From assembly GCF_014889545.1 (NCBI RefSeq), contig NZ_QKOF01000003.1, forward strand, positions 124,001-188,000: a stretch of DNA of 64,000 bases. Reading direction: 5' to 3'. The DNA comes from Methanothermobacter thermautotrophicus. Lineage in GTDB: Archaea; Methanobacteriota; Methanobacteria; Methanobacteriales; Methanothermobacteraceae. Under the pieces are notes generated by a model that searched no databases, had not been told where the DNA came from, and saw nothing but the letters and a program-made list of their open reading frames with translations. Shown here piece after piece: positions 24,677 to 34,101 of the stretch. A program made the position numbers and the translations under genes. Position 1 is the stretch's first letter; each line of letters opens with the position of its first letter.

Positions 24677-25822
24677 ATGAGGGTCATCAATGTTCTTATG
24701 CAGAATTATATAGGCGGACCACAGGTCAGGGTAGTCTCGGTGGCTGAGAAACTCCTTGAGAGGGGAATAGAGACGGTTGTATGCGCACCGTCATCCTCTG
24801 AAAGCCCTCTGGAGGAATACGCCATGGGGCACGGCCTTGAGTTTGAGGGTTTCTTCATGCCGGGACTCAGGGAGTTAAGGGGATTGGGGGATCTAATCAG
24901 GAACCTTATATGGATTTTAAGCATCCCGGTAACGGTCCTTCAGATGATCATGATAATAAGGAGAACCGGTGCAGATGTGGTCCATGTAAACGGCGTCCTG
25001 AATTTCCAGGCTGCTGTGGCAGGATTTATCTGCAGAAGAAGGGTTGTGTGGCACCTTATGAGTTCACTCTACCCACCGCTGGTCATAAGGGTCATGATGC
25101 CCCTTGTAAGGTTCATTGCTGATGACATTGTTGTAATTGCAGAGGGACTTGCCAGATACTACTTCCCGGAGGGTGACGGTTATACGATCATATATGAACC
25201 CGTGGATCTTGAAAGGTTCAGACCATCCCTCTACACGGATAGACGTGATAGTATCAGAGAATCCCTGGGTTTATCACCCTCAGAAACCATTGCTGTCTGC
25301 ATTGCCAACATAAACCCGGTCAAGGGTTATGAGCACCTCCTGCGAGCTGTCCCCTCTGTTTTAGGGTCTGTTAAGGATTTCAAATTGCTCGTAGTGGGTG
25401 ATATCCCTGAAAGCCAGCGAGGCTATTACAGTCGACTCAGGGAACTGGTTGATGAACTTGGAATCGGGGGCGCAGTTACCTTCCTGGGGCGGAGGGAAGA
25501 TATACCTGAGATACTGGCAGCCTCAGACATCTTCGTCCTGCCTTCAACTGCTGAGGGGACACCCATATCTATACTGGAGGCCATGGCCATGGGTAAACCC
25601 ATAATAGCGACAGATGTGGGTGCGGTGGCGGAACAGGTCACTGAGGGTAGGAACGGATTCCTCGTGCCCCCTGTTTCTCCGGATGAACTTGCTGATAGGA
25701 TAATCAGGGTCTCCCTTGACAGGGACCTCCTGGAATCCATGGGGAAGGCGTCCCTGGAGCTGGTGAAAAGGTTTTCACTTGAGCACTGCGTGGAGGAGCA
25801 CCTCCGCATCTACAGATCATAA
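24677..25822 (+). CDS. GT4 family glycosyltransferase
   Basis: A 381-residue GT-B fold retaining glycosyltransferase. N-terminal glycine-rich acceptor region YIGGPQVRVVSVAEKL, linker about residue 190, donor domain with INPVKGYEHLLRA, VVGDIPES and the signature FVLPSTAEGTPISILEAMAMGKPII, where the E-x7-E pair contacts the nucleotide sugar. Follows the pyruvyltransferase gene by 18 bases and is likely cotranscribed. Donor and acceptor cannot be deduced. Confidence 0.88.
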   Translation: MRVINVLMQNYIGGPQVRVVSVAEKLLERGIETVVCAPSSSESPLEEYAMGHGLEFEGFFMPGLRELRGLGDLIRNLIWILSIPVTVLQMIMIIRRTGADVVHVNGVLNFQAAVAGFICRRRVVWHLMSSLYPPLVIRVMMPLVRFIADDIVVIAEGLARYYFPEGDGYTIIYEPVDLERFRPSLYTDRRDSIRESLGLSPSETIAVCIANINPVKGYEHLLRAVPSVLGSVKDFKLLVVGDIPESQRGYYSRLRELVDELGIGGAVTFLGRREDIPEILAASDIFVLPSTAEGTPISILEAMAMGKPIIATDVGAVAEQVTEGRNGFLVPPVSPDELADRIIRVSLDRDLLESMGKASLELVKRFSLEHCVEEHLRIYRS

Positions 25823-26184
25823 AAATCAAATTCCATTAATCTGGGAACTAACAGGCTATTACTGAGCCAAAATTTGTTTTTATCTAATAAACATGTTCCC
25901 GAATCTTTTCCATGATCACCTCTTCAATAGTTCATTTGCCACGACCCCGGTTCAGGGGTCTCCTTTTATGATCCGGTGCATCCAAAGGTAAGATTGTAGT
26001 CGAATGTAAAGGTTCAGGGGTCTCCTTTTATGATCCGGTGCATCTTTATCGGATCATCATAAGTTCATGTCTGTAAACTTTATTAACCCGCTTTCACTTA
26101 TCTCTCATCATCTGGGTCCGGCCAATCAATGATATCAATGAGTTGACTTCAGAACCGGGAAAAAGCTGCTGAATTCGTGATAAA
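25823..26184. other. 362-bp intergenic region with a 34-bp direct repeat
   Basis: No gene is seen. It separates two GT4 genes of clearly different base composition, holds the repeat at 25949-26044 and is AT-rich near 26041-26100, where the promoter of the next gene may lie. Confidence 0.6.
25949..26044. repeat. 34-bp direct repeat, period 62 bp
   Basis: Identical 34-base copies at 25949-25982 and 26011-26044 (GGTTCAGGGGTCTCC...GATCCGGTGCATC), separated by 28 bases. Intergenic; not a CRISPR, as only two copies occur. Confidence 0.92.
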
Positions 26185-27291
26185 ATGAAAATTTTAAGTG
26201 TTATCATCGGAACACCTACTGAAGATTCCGCTTTATGGTTCAGAATAAAAAAGCAGGCAGAAATTCTGTCTTCACTGGGGCATGAAGTTGAACTACGTTT
26301 TTATGGTTTTTATAGCAGACATAAGCTTTCCTTTGAACCACCCTTCATGTACTCGCTGATGAGGGTCTCTCCCCTGAACGTTCATCTCAAGCATTTTATT
26401 AATACTTCGAGGGATGAATATGATTTATTGTTCTGTAACCTGGCACCGGCAGCATTCGTATCATCATTATCCAGGATAAGGGGGATTCCTATTATACTGG
26501 ACAACCATGGGGATCTAACAAGTGAAAGGGAGTTATATGAGGGGGGTTTGCTGAAAAAGATTTACTACAATATAATTTCTTCCTTAACCCTTAAAGCATC
26601 CAGCAGGGTGATCTGTGTCTCCAGGTCGATGATGAAGGATTTGAGGGAGAGGGGGGTCCCGGAAAAAAAGTTGTACTGTGTAACCAATGCCACGGATCTG
26701 GATCTCTTCAGGCCCCTCAATGAAGATGAAGCAAATAGGATGAAAAAAGATCTGGGATTAGAGGACAGATTAACCTTCGGATACATAGGCGCTGATAGTA
26801 AATGGCAGGGTGTTGATAAACTCATTGAAACAGGCGAGGCTGTTGATTACAGGGACATCTTCTTCCTATACGTGGGATTTTCAGAAAACATGGAAAGGTC
26901 CCATAATGCATTGTATATACCCAAGGTCCCCTTTGACAGGGTTAAATATTATTATGGTGCCTGTGATGTCCTGGTCCTCCCCAGACCATCACATAAATCC
27001 GCTGAAGTCGCTGCACCCACCAAATTCGCTGAATACGCAGCCATGGGCAAACCCATACTGACAACAGATGTGGGGGATGCAGCTGCCCTGGTCAGAAAAT
27101 ATAAATGCGGAATCGTCATCGATGACAACAGCCCTGAAAACCTCTTAAAGGGGATAAAAGAATTCAGGTCCCTCCCTGAGGATGAACTCCTGAGGATGGG
27201 TAAAAACGCCAGGAAAATGGCTGAAAAGGAATTCAGCATGGAAAAGATGAGAGAGGACATGAAAAGGGTAATGGAATCCTTAAAGTTCTAA
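26185..27291 (+). CDS. GT4 family glycosyltransferase
   Basis: A 368-residue GT-B enzyme: N-terminal half with FRIKKQAEILSSLGHEVELRFYG, IILDNHGDLTSE and CVSRSMMKDLRERGV; C-terminal donor domain with GYIGADSKWQGVDKL and the VAAPTKFAEYAAMGKPIL block. The ATG at 26185 follows GTGATAAA. The gene is visibly AT-richer than the genes on either side, suggesting a separate, perhaps acquired, origin. Six bases separate it from the membrane protein gene downstream. Confidence 0.86.
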   Translation: MKILSVIIGTPTEDSALWFRIKKQAEILSSLGHEVELRFYGFYSRHKLSFEPPFMYSLMRVSPLNVHLKHFINTSRDEYDLLFCNLAPAAFVSSLSRIRGIPIILDNHGDLTSERELYEGGLLKKIYYNIISSLTLKASSRVICVSRSMMKDLRERGVPEKKLYCVTNATDLDLFRPLNEDEANRMKKDLGLEDRLTFGYIGADSKWQGVDKLIETGEAVDYRDIFFLYVGFSENMERSHNALYIPKVPFDRVKYYYGACDVLVLPRPSHKSAEVAAPTKFAEYAAMGKPILTTDVGDAAALVRKYKCGIVIDDNSPENLLKGIKEFRSLPEDELLRMGKNARKMAEKEFSMEKMREDMKRVMESLKF

Positions 27292-27297
27292 TATGGG

Positions 27298-28917
27298 GTG
27301 TTTTTCTTGATTTCAAACAGTAAAAGAAGGAACAGGATAATCATAACGGTTTTATCTGCATTTACATTACTGATTGCCCTGAAATTATTCCAGATACAGT
27401 CAGATATAGGGATCTACTACTGGGACATCTTCCTCTATGTTAACAATGCCATGAAGATGGCCCATCTCGGACCAGGGGACGCCCTGTACCTTCCGCCATT
27501 CTTCCCGGCGGTACTGGCCCTCCTCTTCAGGCTGGGCTTCACAGGCGAAACAGCGGTATTTGCAGCGGCTGCAGCCTTCTATGTTGCAGGTGTCCTTGGA
27601 ATGTACCTGCTCCTCCGCCTCAGATTCAGTGAAATGGAGAGCCTTGCAGGTTCCATATCCTTCGCCTCCTTTACTCTGATCCTTTCATGGGCAGCCACAG
27701 GGGCACTGGATGTGCCGGCCATCTCCCTCTCTATATGGGCGGTTTACCTTGCACTCCTTGCAAGGAGGCATGACAGCAGATTCTACTACCTCGCATTTCC
27801 GGTTGCAATGGCAGCATTCCTTACCAGGTACACCTCAGGCCTCATGCTGCTTCCACTCGCAGTCATAATACTAACCGACCCATCACTCAGGTCAAAGCTA
27901 CCAGACATAGGCAGGGGAATTGGGCTGGGGGTCCTCCTTTATCTTCCCTTCGGTTACTTCTTCTACAGGAACATCGGAACACCTCTGCCCATCACAAAAC
28001 AGGTTTCATCCACGGTGACAGGTTCAGCCACATCAATAAACCCTGGCTACAGCACCGACAGCCTTTACTACCTCAAGCACCTCCCGGAGTACATCTCGGC
28101 CATGCCATCCCACGATTACCTCAGGGTGCTGAACCCATCACTTTCAGGACCCACCCCCGTAGCCTTCATTGTATTGGCCCTGATAGCAGCAGGTTTAATG
28201 GCAATCATATGGAGGAACAGGGACCTGATATCAACCGATAACATCAGGGGGAAGATAATATTCCTTATACTATCCCTGGCACTCATATTCACCTTTGGGA
28301 GAACATCATTTGCACTGAGCGAGGCCCTCCTACTCCTCTGGGCGCTTTCAATCCTCTGGATAAGGGGGGAGTCTGATAACATTGAGATGAACCTTGCCGT
28401 GGCGGTCTGGTTCCTGGCCTACCTCTACATGCACAGCTTCCACCCTGTAAAGGTTGACAGGTACCTCATAACAGGACTTCCACCCCTTGCCTACGCCATA
28501 TCCCTTTCAGTGAACCAGTTGTCTGCTTCGATTAGATTCAGGAGGGCTTCAGCTGTTCTCTCCCTTGCAGTCACCATCCTGATGGTCTTCTCGGCAGTCA
28601 GCTACACCGCAGGGATGCCCCACGAGTACGGCATAGTTAAGGGCGAGAAGGAGGCAGCTGCCTGGCTCATGAACCATGATCCCTCCTACAGGGAAAGGGT
28701 CATAGCATCCGACAGGGGCCCCGCCTTCACATGGTACCTGGGAGAATATGTCTTTACCAGAAGGATCCAGCCCCAGCGAAGGGAGCTGAGCCTCAGGTAC
28801 TTCTATGAACTGAACCCGGACTACTATATATTCTGGACAGGTAAAACCGAGTTACCGGAAGGTTACAGGGTCATATATTCCAGGGACGGGGTTTCCATCG
28901 CCAGGAAAATTCGGTAG
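27298..28917 (+). CDS. Membrane glycosyltransferase-like protein (GT39/PMT-like)
   Basis: A 539-residue protein with 11-13 hydrophobic helices and short loops, typical of GT-C fold enzymes using polyprenyl-phosphate sugars on the outer membrane face. The first loop after helix 1 has DIGIYYWDIFLYVNNAM with acidic residues in the catalytic-loop position, followed by PPFFPAVLALLFRLG. The last about 90 residues form a soluble domain (EYGIVKGEKEAAAWLMNHDP) like that of DUF2206/GT39 archaeal proteins. Start is GTG 27298 or TTG 27307, the latter better spaced from GGGGTG. It probably adds a sugar to a lipid-linked glycan or protein. Confidence 0.72.
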   Translation: MFFLISNSKRRNRIIITVLSAFTLLIALKLFQIQSDIGIYYWDIFLYVNNAMKMAHLGPGDALYLPPFFPAVLALLFRLGFTGETAVFAAAAAFYVAGVLGMYLLLRLRFSEMESLAGSISFASFTLILSWAATGALDVPAISLSIWAVYLALLARRHDSRFYYLAFPVAMAAFLTRYTSGLMLLPLAVIILTDPSLRSKLPDIGRGIGLGVLLYLPFGYFFYRNIGTPLPITKQVSSTVTGSATSINPGYSTDSLYYLKHLPEYISAMPSHDYLRVLNPSLSGPTPVAFIVLALIAAGLMAIIWRNRDLISTDNIRGKIIFLILSLALIFTFGRTSFALSEALLLLWALSILWIRGESDNIEMNLAVAVWFLAYLYMHSFHPVKVDRYLITGLPPLAYAISLSVNQLSASIRFRRASAVLSLAVTILMVFSAVSYTAGMPHEYGIVKGEKEAAAWLMNHDPSYRERVIASDRGPAFTWYLGEYVFTRRIQPQRRELSLRYFYELNPDYYIFWTGKTELPEGYRVIYSRDGVSIARKIR

Positions 28918-29056
28918 TGGTGGATTCATTCTTCCACCCTTATGCTGCATTCATATGATTCTTTGCTGCCGGTTCCCTTGGATGTAAACCCGCTGCAGTG
29001 CAGAACCCATCGAAACTATTTAATATGGTATGAATTCAAAATTACCTTGAGTTAAG

Positions 29057-29070
29057 ATATAAAAGCCTCT
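29057..29070 (+). promoter_or_regulatory. TATA-like element upstream of the epimerase gene
   Basis: ATATAAAAGCCTCT at 29057-29070 lies about 120 bases before the gene; the same 14 bases occur at 59404-59417 upstream of another plus-strand gene. TATAAAAG is a good archaeal TATA box. Confidence 0.4.
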
Positions 29071-29180
29071 GAATTCCAGATTGTTTGAAGGAAACCTTTA
29101 TTCATTCCTACCATGAAAATGTTATTATAGGAAACCTTATTCTGACTGGAAATCATCCATAAATAGGGAGTGATGCTAAT

Positions 29181-30122
29181 ATGGAAACTCAGAGAATACT
29201 CGTAACCGGCGGCGCCGGATTCATAGGCACAAACCTTGTCAATGAACTCAGGAACAGGGGCCATGAGGTCCTCGCGGTTGACCTCATGCACACAGAACGC
29301 GAGGACTACATGAGGGCCGATGTCAGGGAGTACAGGCAGGTTGAGAGGATCTTTGAGGAAGACAAATTCGACTACGTATACCACCTCGCCGCAGAGTACG
29401 GGAGATGGAACGGTGAGGACTACTATGAGAACCTCTGGAAGACCAACGTGATAGGTACAAAGCACATGCTGAGGATGCAGGAGAAGCTTGGCTTCAGGAT
29501 GATATTCTTCTCCTCAGCTGAGGTCTACGGGGACTACAGTGGAGTGATGAGTGAGGACGTCATGGTCAAAAACCCCATAAGCGACACCTACCAGATGAAC
29601 GACTACGCCATAACCAAGTGGGCCGGTGAACTCATGTGCATGAACTCGGCGGAGATGTTCGGCACAGAGACAGTCCGTGTGAGGCCAGTGAACTGCTACG
29701 GCCCCCACGAGAAGTACTCACCCTACAAGGGCTTCATACCCATATTCATCTACCATGCACTCCACAGGAAGCCCTACACAGTCTATAAGGGCCATAAGAG
29801 GATAATAGACTATGTGGAGGACTCTGTGAGGACCTTCGCCAATATCGTCGATAACTTCATCCCCGGGGAGGTCTACAATGTCGGCGGACGGACCGAGTGG
29901 GAGCATGACATCAAGGAGTACTCCGACATGGTCCTTGAGGCCGTGGGGATAGATGATTCAATAGTCACCTACAGAGAGTCCGAGCCCTTCACCACAAAGG
30001 TGAAGACCATGGACTTCTCAAAGGCCATAAGGGACCTCAAACACGACCCCCAGGTGCCCCCAGAGGAGGGTATCAGGCGTACAGTGGAATGGATGAAGTG
30101 GTACTACAGGATAGAGGACTGA
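29181..30122 (+). CDS. NAD-dependent nucleotide-sugar epimerase/dehydratase (extended SDR)
   Basis: A 313-residue extended short-chain dehydrogenase. NAD site ILVTGGAGFIGTNL at 6-19, acidic DLMHTEREDYMRADV, active-site Ser region FFSSAEVYGDYSG and catalytic YAITK. The substrate domain has VRPVNCYGPHEKYSPYKGFIPIF and VYNVGGRTEWEHD. It probably makes a modified UDP- or dTDP-sugar for the neighbouring transferases. GGGAGTGAT precedes the ATG; the next gene starts 2 bases after its stop. Confidence 0.87.
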   Translation: METQRILVTGGAGFIGTNLVNELRNRGHEVLAVDLMHTEREDYMRADVREYRQVERIFEEDKFDYVYHLAAEYGRWNGEDYYENLWKTNVIGTKHMLRMQEKLGFRMIFFSSAEVYGDYSGVMSEDVMVKNPISDTYQMNDYAITKWAGELMCMNSAEMFGTETVRVRPVNCYGPHEKYSPYKGFIPIFIYHALHRKPYTVYKGHKRIIDYVEDSVRTFANIVDNFIPGEVYNVGGRTEWEHDIKEYSDMVLEAVGIDDSIVTYRESEPFTTKVKTMDFSKAIRDLKHDPQVPPEEGIRRTVEWMKWYYRIED

Positions 30123-30124
30123 AA

Positions 30125-31000
30125 ATGAGGACAGTCGCAGTCATCCCTGCCTTCAACGAGGAGGTCGCCATAGGCTCAGTTGTGCTGCTCACAGGGGAAC
30201 ACGTCGATGAGGTTATAGTGGTCGATGACGGCTCAACTGACAGGACAGCCCACGTGGCTGAGATGGCAGGCGCAAGGGTCATAAGACACCACAGGAACCT
30301 TGGAAAGGGTGCAGCCCTCAAAACAGGATTTGAGGCCGCAGATGCAGATGTAATAGTCACCCTTGACGCTGATGCACAGCACAACCCTGCAGAGATACCA
30401 AAACTCGTGGAGCCCATACTGAGGGGGGAGGCCGACGTTGTGAACGGGAGCCGCTACCTCCATGGGAGGGACGAGAACACCCCCACCTACCGCAGGGTGG
30501 GCCAGAAGATACTTGACAGGGCCACCAACATATCAACGGGCCTGGAGATAACCGACACCCAGAGCGGCTTCAGGGCCTTCTCATCAAGGAGCATACCCCA
30601 CTTCAGGTTCAGGGACCCGGGATTCGTGGTTGAAAGCGAGATGCTTGCAGACGCCGCCGAGGCCGGCCTCAGGATAGTGGAGGTGGAGGTCGGAGTGAGA
30701 TACGATGTTGATGGGTCCACAAGGAACCCCATAACACATGGTGTATCGGTGCTCCTCAAGATCATAGGGGACCTTGAACTCAAGCGCCCCCTCTACTACT
30801 TCACACTCCCTGGCCTCATAATAGGGGTCACAGGGGCCATCCTCAGTTTAATGTTCATAAGGGACTACATAACAGGTTTAAGTGTGAACATGGGCCCCAC
30901 CCTGGTGGCGGTGATGCTCACACTCTTCGGGACATTCTTCATATTTACGGGGATCATCCTCGACTCCATGAGGAGGATGATCATCCACTATGGAAGGTGA
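30125..31000 (+). CDS. GT2 glycosyltransferase, dolichyl-phosphate sugar synthase type with two membrane helices
   Basis: A 291-residue DPM1/DPG-synthase-like enzyme that should load a sugar onto polyprenyl phosphate. VAVIPAFNEE at the start, VVDDGSTDRT, NLGKGAALKTGF, TLDADAQHNP with the metal DxD, and TDTQSGFRAFS. After about residue 215 come two helices (YFTLPGLIIGVTGAILSLMF; LVAVMLTLFGTFFIFTGIIL) that place it at the membrane. Start ATG 30125 is 2 bases after the epimerase stop; an upstream ATG at 30089 would overlap the epimerase. It would feed GT-C enzymes such as the 27298 protein. Confidence 0.88.
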   Translation: MRTVAVIPAFNEEVAIGSVVLLTGEHVDEVIVVDDGSTDRTAHVAEMAGARVIRHHRNLGKGAALKTGFEAADADVIVTLDADAQHNPAEIPKLVEPILRGEADVVNGSRYLHGRDENTPTYRRVGQKILDRATNISTGLEITDTQSGFRAFSSRSIPHFRFRDPGFVVESEMLADAAEAGLRIVEVEVGVRYDVDGSTRNPITHGVSVLLKIIGDLELKRPLYYFTLPGLIIGVTGAILSLMFIRDYITGLSVNMGPTLVAVMLTLFGTFFIFTGIILDSMRRMIIHYGR

Positions 31001-31030
31001 CTGCAGACTCTAAAATGGAAGGTGATTATT

Positions 31031-32023
31031 ATGGGTGAATTCAGGGCATATGATGGTAAATGTGTTCTTGTAACAGGTGGAGCTGGATGTGTTGGAAGCA
31101 ATCTCACAGGGAGGCTTGCAGAGGCAGGGGCCCACGTCATAATACTGGATAACCTCTCATCAAGTTATGAATGGAACATCCCGGAATATGAGAACATAGA
31201 ATTCGTTAAGGGCGACATACTCGACGATGAGGTCCTTAAACGTGTATTCAAGGAGAGGCCCGAGTACGTCTTCCACCTCGCAGCCCACTTCGCAAACCAG
31301 AACAGTGTTGACAACCCTGAGAAGGACCTCCTGGTTAACGGGCTGGGCATACTGAAGGTCCTTGAATATGCGCAGCTTGTGGGTGTTGAGCGCTTCGTCT
31401 ACTCCTCATCAGGGTGCGGTGTCTACGGCCTGGACTCAAGGATACCCTTTGAGGAACATGACATCTCAATATCACTGCACACCCCCTACCAGGTCACCAA
31501 GCTCCTGGGCGAACTCTACACCAACTACTTCCACAACCTCTACGAGATGCCCATCGTCAATGCAAGGTTCTTCAACGTCTTCGGGCCAGGTGAGGTCCCA
31601 GGGAAGTACCGTAACGTCATCCCAAACTTCTTCTACTGGGCCATGAACCAGCAGCCATTACCAATAACAGGGGACGGCTCAGAGACAAGGGACTGGACCT
31701 TCGTGGAGGACATAGTCAGGGGGCTCATGGCCATGGGTGTCAGGAAGGAGGCCATAGGCGAGGCCATAAACCTTGGCTCAGGGACCGAACACCAGGTCAT
31801 CGAGATGGCGAGCATCATAAACGAGCTCACAGGAAACCCTGCAGGTGTGGTATACAGGCCAAGGAGGGACTGGGACGCCAAGACAAGGCTCCTGTCATCA
31901 ATAGATAAGGCCAGAAGACTCCTTGACTACGAGCCACAGGTATCCTTCAGGGAGGGACTTGAGAGGACCCACAGGTGGTTCACCGATAACTGGGAACTCA
32001 TAAGGAAGAGCGCAGAGTTCTAA
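31031..32023 (+). CDS. NAD-dependent nucleotide-sugar epimerase/dehydratase (extended SDR)
   Basis: A 330-residue extended SDR. CVLVTGGAGCVGSNL is the NAD site, ILDNLSSSYEWN the acidic binding region, VYSSSGCGVYG the Ser region and TPYQVTKLLGE the YxxxK motif; ARFFNVFGPGEVPGKYRNVIP and DWTFVEDIVRGL are typical of GalE/RmlB-like enzymes. The ATG at 31031 follows GGTGAT. It lies between a GT2 and a GT4 gene. The exact sugar is unknown. Confidence 0.87.
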   Translation: MGEFRAYDGKCVLVTGGAGCVGSNLTGRLAEAGAHVIILDNLSSSYEWNIPEYENIEFVKGDILDDEVLKRVFKERPEYVFHLAAHFANQNSVDNPEKDLLVNGLGILKVLEYAQLVGVERFVYSSSGCGVYGLDSRIPFEEHDISISLHTPYQVTKLLGELYTNYFHNLYEMPIVNARFFNVFGPGEVPGKYRNVIPNFFYWAMNQQPLPITGDGSETRDWTFVEDIVRGLMAMGVRKEAIGEAINLGSGTEHQVIEMASIINELTGNPAGVVYRPRRDWDAKTRLLSSIDKARRLLDYEPQVSFREGLERTHRWFTDNWELIRKSAEF

Positions 32024-32050
32024 TCAAAAACTTTCCTTTTCTGATCGCAT

Positions 32051-33235
32051 ATGAGGATACTCGTTGTACAGGAATCGGACTGGATAGAGAGGAATCCCCA
32101 CCAGCAGCACCACCTCTTTGACAGGTTATCTGCCAGGGGCCATGAGGTGAGGGTCATAGACTACCCCATAGACTGGCGGAAGGATGAAGGTGGGGGCATC
32201 ATGAACCCCCGCCGGGTCTACAGGGGGGTCCACAAGGTCAGGGAGGATGCCAGTGTGGATGTGATAAGACCAGCCCACCTCAGGGTCCCGGTACTTGACT
32301 ACCTCTCGATACCCTTCACCCATGGGAGGGAGATAAGGAGGCAGATAAGGGAGTTCAAACCGGACCTTGTGGTCGGATTCGGCCTCATAAACTCCTTCAT
32401 AGCATCAGTCGAGGCGGGCAGACAGGGAATACCCTTCATATATTACCTCATCGACGTACTCTACACCCTGATACCGGAGAGGGCCTTCCAGGGGCTCGGG
32501 AAACTATTGATGAGGAAGACCATCGAAAGGTCTGACCTCGTCCTCACCATCAACCGGAAGTTGGACCAGCTGGCAGCTGAACTTGGAGCTGCAAGGACGG
32601 AGGTCATAGACGCCGGCATAGACCTTTCAGAGTTCGACCCCCACCTTGACGGTTCACGCATAAGGGAGAGGTACGGTGTTGGGGATGAAGACATCCTCCT
32701 CTTCTTCATGGGATTCCTCTACAACTTCTCTGGTCTAAGGGAACTTGCAGCGGCAATGGCAGAGAAGCGTGAGGAGTACCCACAGGTGAAGCTTATGGTG
32801 GTTGGGGATGGAGACGCATACGATGACCTTAAAAGGATAGGGGATGATAACCCGGGGAGCCTCATACTGACAGGCAGACAGCCCTACAGTGAGATACCCG
32901 AGTTTGTAGCGGCATCTGACATCTGCATACTCCCCGCCCACATAGACGAGGAGATAATGCAGGACATAGTCCCCATAAAGCTCTACGAGTACCTTGCAAT
33001 GGCAAAGCCCGTAATAGCCACAAGGCTGCCAGGAATATACATGGAGTTCGGTGAGGGCAACGGCATCCACTACATAGAGAGGCCAGAGGAGACCCTTGAC
33101 GTTGCAGTGGAACTTGCAGGTAGACTCCGAGAGGAGGGACAGAGGGGTAGGCGCTTCGTCGAGTCAAATGACTGGGAGACCATCACCGACAGGTTCGAGG
33201 AGACCCTCAGGGAACTTGTGGAGCAGGATGAGTGA
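32051..33235 (+). CDS. GT4 family glycosyltransferase
   Basis: A 394-residue GT-B enzyme. The N-terminal domain begins ILVVQESDWIERNPHQQHHLFDRL and includes PDLVVGFGLINSF; the donor domain contains VDAGIDLSEFDP-like DAGIDLSEF, FMGFLYNFSGL, VVGDGDAYDDL and the IVPIKLYEYLAMAKPVIAT block. 27 bases separate it from the SDR upstream. Part of the same plus-strand glycan transcript. Confidence 0.87.
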   Translation: MRILVVQESDWIERNPHQQHHLFDRLSARGHEVRVIDYPIDWRKDEGGGIMNPRRVYRGVHKVREDASVDVIRPAHLRVPVLDYLSIPFTHGREIRRQIREFKPDLVVGFGLINSFIASVEAGRQGIPFIYYLIDVLYTLIPERAFQGLGKLLMRKTIERSDLVLTINRKLDQLAAELGAARTEVIDAGIDLSEFDPHLDGSRIRERYGVGDEDILLFFMGFLYNFSGLRELAAAMAEKREEYPQVKLMVVGDGDAYDDLKRIGDDNPGSLILTGRQPYSEIPEFVAASDICILPAHIDEEIMQDIVPIKLYEYLAMAKPVIATRLPGIYMEFGEGNGIHYIERPEETLDVAVELAGRLREEGQRGRRFVESNDWETITDRFEETLRELVEQDE

Positions 33236-33254
33236 GCATGTGCTTGCTGGAGGG

Positions 33255-33348
33255 TGTTTGGGTTGAGGTTAGTGACAGTCATACAAAGGAGGTGAAATGA
33301 TGAGAAACTTACGTGAAATGTTTGGGTTGAGGTTAGTGACAGTCATAC
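33255..33348. repeat. 30-bp direct repeat across the start of a GT2 gene
   Basis: Identical 30-base copies at 33255-33284 and 33319-33348 (period 64). The second encodes residues of the GT2 N-terminus (FGLRLVTVI). The first contains a TTG start with GGAGGGTG upstream and yields a 10-codon leader ORF (33263-33295) whose end overlaps the ribosome site of the present ATG. Confidence 0.92.
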
Positions 33349-34007
33349 CAGCATTCAATGAGGAGAGAACCGTTGAGTCAGTTGTGAGGGGCGCCCTTGA
33401 ACATGGCGACGTGATCCTTGTGGATGATGGCAGCACAGACAGGACCGCAGCCCTCGGGGAGGCCGCAGGTGCAAGGGTCATAAGGCATCAGAGGAACATG
33501 GGGAAGGGCGCAGCCCTCAAGACGGGTATAAGGGAGGCCCTTGAGGGAGACTATGACGTCATCGTATTCATGGACGCCGATGGCCAGCACGACCCCTCCA
33601 TGATACCTGAACTCGCATCTGCAGTTAACGGTGGCGACTTCATCATAGGGTCAAGGTTCATAAGGAATAACCATGACAGCATGCCCATCCACAGGCAGCT
33701 ATCAAACAGGATAACCACATGGATACTGAGGCTGGCCACAGGGTACCGGATAACCGACAGCCAGAGCGGATTCAGGGCCATATCAGCCAGGTACGCCCAC
33801 CTGATACTTGAAATACCCTACGATGACTACGTCTATGAATCAGAGGCCATATGTGAGACTTCAAGGCACAGGCTCAGGATAGCGGAGGTCCCCATCACCT
33901 GCACCTATGGTGATGAGAAGTCCTACATCGGGGCGGGGGATGTCCTCCGGTACATAAGGTTCATAGTGAGACTCTTCATCAGAAGAATATCCAGGGTTAA
34001 CGGCTGA
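33297..34007 (+). CDS. GT2 glycosyltransferase, dolichyl-phosphate sugar synthase type
   Basis: A 236-residue soluble DPM1-like enzyme without membrane helices: VTVIPAFNEERTVESVV, LVDDGSTDRTA, NMGKGAALKTG, FMDADGQHDP (DxD) and TDSQSGFRAIS. It parallels the 30125 protein but lacks the C-terminal helices. Present start ATG 33297 (or 33300) follows AGGAGGTG. The first ten residues (MMRNLREMFG) are not expected for the family, which normally starts at MRLVTVIPAF; the internal TTG at 33327 would give that. The extension comes from a local duplication. Confidence 0.88.
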   Translation: MMRNLREMFGLRLVTVIPAFNEERTVESVVRGALEHGDVILVDDGSTDRTAALGEAAGARVIRHQRNMGKGAALKTGIREALEGDYDVIVFMDADGQHDPSMIPELASAVNGGDFIIGSRFIRNNHDSMPIHRQLSNRITTWILRLATGYRITDSQSGFRAISARYAHLILEIPYDDYVYESEAICETSRHRLRIAEVPITCTYGDEKSYIGAGDVLRYIRFIVRLFIRRISRVNG

Positions 34008-34101
34008 TGTGATATTCAGGTCCTGGCAGGGGCTTTTTTGTGTCAGGGACCCCTGATCAGCGGCTGCTTCAGCCCACTCTGTTTCAAAGGGGATGGATTT
34101 A

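Noticed and set aside
25949-26044. CRISPR-like repeat
   Set aside because: Only two copies with one spacer, no cas genes and no leader; better explained as a direct duplication.
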